Source: JBBDWZ01 sp050732575 | Lineage (GTDB): Bacteria > Gemmatimonadota > Gemmatimonadetes > Longimicrobiales > RSA9 | DNA length: 5,939 nt | Direction of reading: 5' to 3' | Assembly (NCBI GenBank): GCA_050732575.1 | Contig: JBOHRF010000330.1 | Coordinates: 1 to 5,939 of the forward strand | Notes under the pieces: generated by a model | Told to the model about the DNA's origin: nothing | Database searches by the model: none | What the model saw: only the letters and a program-made list of their open reading frames with translations | Position numbers and translations under genes: made by a program | Shown: piece by piece, positions 4,471 through 5,939 of the stretch | Position numbering within the stretch: position 1 is the stretch's first letter | How the letters are laid out: each line of letters opens with the position of its first letter

Positions 4471-5939
4471 ATGGTGATTGGTGAATGGATTCGGCGTTTC
4501 GGTTATCTGCTCCAGCGCCGGGCGCGCGAGGACGAACTGCGCGAGGAGATGGAGGCGCACCGGGCGCAGATGGGAGAGCCGGCGGCCTTCGGCAACACAC
4601 TGCGCCTGCGCGAGGAGGCGCGGGATGCCTGGGGCTGGAGGTGGCTCGACGACCTGGTGCAGGACACGCGCTTCGCGTGGCGGACGCTGCGCCACAGTCC
4701 GGGGTTCGCGCTGACGGCGATCGTGACCCTTGCACTCGGCATCGGTGTCAACAGCGGCATGTTCAGCCTCGTCAACGGTCTGCTGTTGCGGCCGTTGTAC
4801 GAAGGCGCCGATGAAGTGGTGGAAGTGGACAGCGATCCCACGACGCCGTCCGGAGCGTCGCGGGATTTCTCCTACCCGAACTACCACGATATCCAGGAAG
4901 GCACGACCGATATCTTTGCAAGCCTGGCGGCCTACTCCACGGGTTTCGTTGGTCTGGATGCCGGCAACGGGCCGCGGCGCGCGCTGGCTTCTGCTGTGAC
5001 CGCACGTTACTTCCAGGTCTTCGGCACACCGCCGGCCCATGGACGCCCCTTCACCACGGAAGAGGAACGGCCCGGCGCCGGCATCCGCGTAGCGATCATC
5101 AGCTATCCGCTCTGGGAGGAACTGGGCGCCGATCCGGGTGCGCTGGGCCGGCTCGTGCGCATCAATGGCGAACAGTTCACGGTCGTTGGTGTGGCGCGGG
5201 AGGGATTCGCCGGGACGAGCATCCCCGGCCCAGAAGTCTGGCTGCCCCTCGGCGCGTACCAGACGTTCAGCATGGAAAACGGAGCGGGACGTCCGTTCGG
5301 TGCGCGCGATGCGCACGCGCTGAACGTTGTGGGGCGGCTCCGGCCCGGCATACCTGACGAGACAGCCGAGGCGGCGCTCGCCACTGTCGGCCGTCGACTC
5401 GAGCAGGCGTTTCCGTCGGTCAACGCCGGCTACTCGCTCGATATGTCCAGGCCGTCGACGCGTCTCATGTTCATGCCCGGTGCGGGGAAGGGCGCGTTTG
5501 CCGGTCTGGGCCTGCTCCTGATGCTCATGCCGGCGGTCGTCCTGCTTGTCGCCTGCCTCAACCTCGCCGATCTGTTGCTGGCGCGAGGTCACGTGCGCCG
5601 GCAGGAACTGGCCATCAGGTCGTCGCTCGGTGGCGGCCGATCGCGCATCACGCGGCAACTCCTCACCGAAGGGTTGCTGCTCGCGCTGGCCGCAGGCGCG
5701 GTCGGCCTGCTGCTGTCGACGTGGGCCACCAGGACGCTGCTAACGTCACTGCGTGCCGTGCTCCCCGTCGCCGTGACGCTTCCCGACGTAGATGTTGACT
5801 GGCGAGTCCTCCTGGGCACCATCGCATTCAGTCTCTTTGCGACGCTGGTCTTTGGTGCCGGGCCGGCCCTGGCAATGACCGGGCGCGCGGCGGCCGATCT
5901 CAAGCGGCGCACCAGCGATGAACGCCACCGGCCTGGGGG
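4471..5939 (+). CDS. ADOP-family ABC transporter permease, 3' end beyond window
   Basis: An uninterrupted frame of 489 codons runs off the window. Residues 1-70 are a shorter prefix than in the first permease: EDELREEMEAHRAQMGEP, then FGNTLRLREEARDAWGW and WLDDLVQDTRFAWRTL. This is the form usual for ADOP proteins encoded beside padR. A membrane segment with the canonical TLALGIGVNSGMFSLVNGLLLRPL spans about 79-107. A MacB-type periplasmic domain follows (about 115-330; motifs YFQVFGTPPAHGRPF and FTVVGVAREGF). The first FtsX core has membrane segments near 344-371, 397-418 and 448-468 and the signature ELAIRSSLGGGRSRI at 379-393. The second periplasmic and FtsX halves should lie outside the window. 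The gene follows padR by 7 bases and is probably its direct target. No ATPase is visible and the substrate is unknown. Confidence 0.92.
   Translation, partial: MVIGEWIRRFGYLLQRRAREDELREEMEAHRAQMGEPAAFGNTLRLREEARDAWGWRWLDDLVQDTRFAWRTLRHSPGFALTAIVTLALGIGVNSGMFSLVNGLLLRPLYEGADEVVEVDSDPTTPSGASRDFSYPNYHDIQEGTTDIFASLAAYSTGFVGLDAGNGPRRALASAVTARYFQVFGTPPAHGRPFTTEEERPGAGIRVAIISYPLWEELGADPGALGRLVRINGEQFTVVGVAREGFAGTSIPGPEVWLPLGAYQTFSMENGAGRPFGARDAHALNVVGRLRPGIPDETAEAALATVGRRLEQAFPSVNAGYSLDMSRPSTRLMFMPGAGKGAFAGLGLLLMLMPAVVLLVACLNLADLLLARGHVRRQELAIRSSLGGGRSRITRQLLTEGLLLALAAGAVGLLLSTWATRTLLTSLRAVLPVAVTLPDVDVDWRVLLGTIAFSLFATLVFGAGPALAMTGRAAADLKRRTSDERHRPG

Noticed and set aside
4372..5658. Minus-strand ORF of 428 codons opposite padR and the second permease
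   Set aside because: It overlaps two well-supported genes on the other strand, has low-complexity charged composition, and lacks a domain signature. It is a shadow of high GC3.

Overview
This is a GC-rich stretch of bacterial chromosome with codons that strongly prefer G or C in third position. It contains two large permeases of the ADOP type (MacB/FtsX-like 'acidobacterial duplicated orphan permeases'), a PadR-family regulator and the remnant of a TolC-like outer-membrane factor. That combination is typical of Acidobacteriota and Gemmatimonadota, and I lean toward a Gemmatimonadota-like soil bacterium. The phylum is inferred from gene content, not from a marker gene.

Layout, left to right. 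Bases 3-68 look like the last codons of an upstream gene, whose stop overlaps the start of the next ORF in an ATGA junction. Bases 65-634 encode the N-terminal part of a probable lipoprotein that appears cut short. Its last codons overlap a consensus-like sigma70 promoter (575-603) that carries an inverted repeat across the -10 box. A leader of about 140 nt follows, with two hairpins, one of them a perfect 14-bp stem. It leads to a good Shine-Dalgarno and the first ADOP permease (751-3420, complete, 889 aa). The 3421-3663 gap holds a weak inverted repeat and then two tandem REP-like palindromic units (3551-3600 and 3614-3663).

The second REP-like unit abuts a minus-strand TolC-like gene remnant (3664-4010). 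The remnant keeps only the signal peptide and first helical segment, and it carries at least one apparent frameshift. A divergent control region follows, centred on a perfect 10-bp inverted repeat (4117-4141) that contains the ATG of the PadR gene (4134-4463). Seven bases after padR a second ADOP permease begins (4471). It stays open to the window end and has only its first half here.

How the parts fit: padR and the second permease form a compact regulator-transporter unit. The palindrome is the obvious candidate for PadR autoregulation and may also have controlled the decayed divergent efflux gene. The first permease has its own promoter and a different operator-like repeat, so it may answer to a different regulator. 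No ATPase (MacB/LolD-type) or periplasmic adaptor gene is present, as expected for 'orphan' permeases. I see no tRNA, rRNA, CRISPR array, transposase or prophage gene. The most noteworthy signals are regulatory (structured leader with a duplicated Shine-Dalgarno, start codon inside a palindrome) and the REP-bounded decay of the outer-membrane factor.
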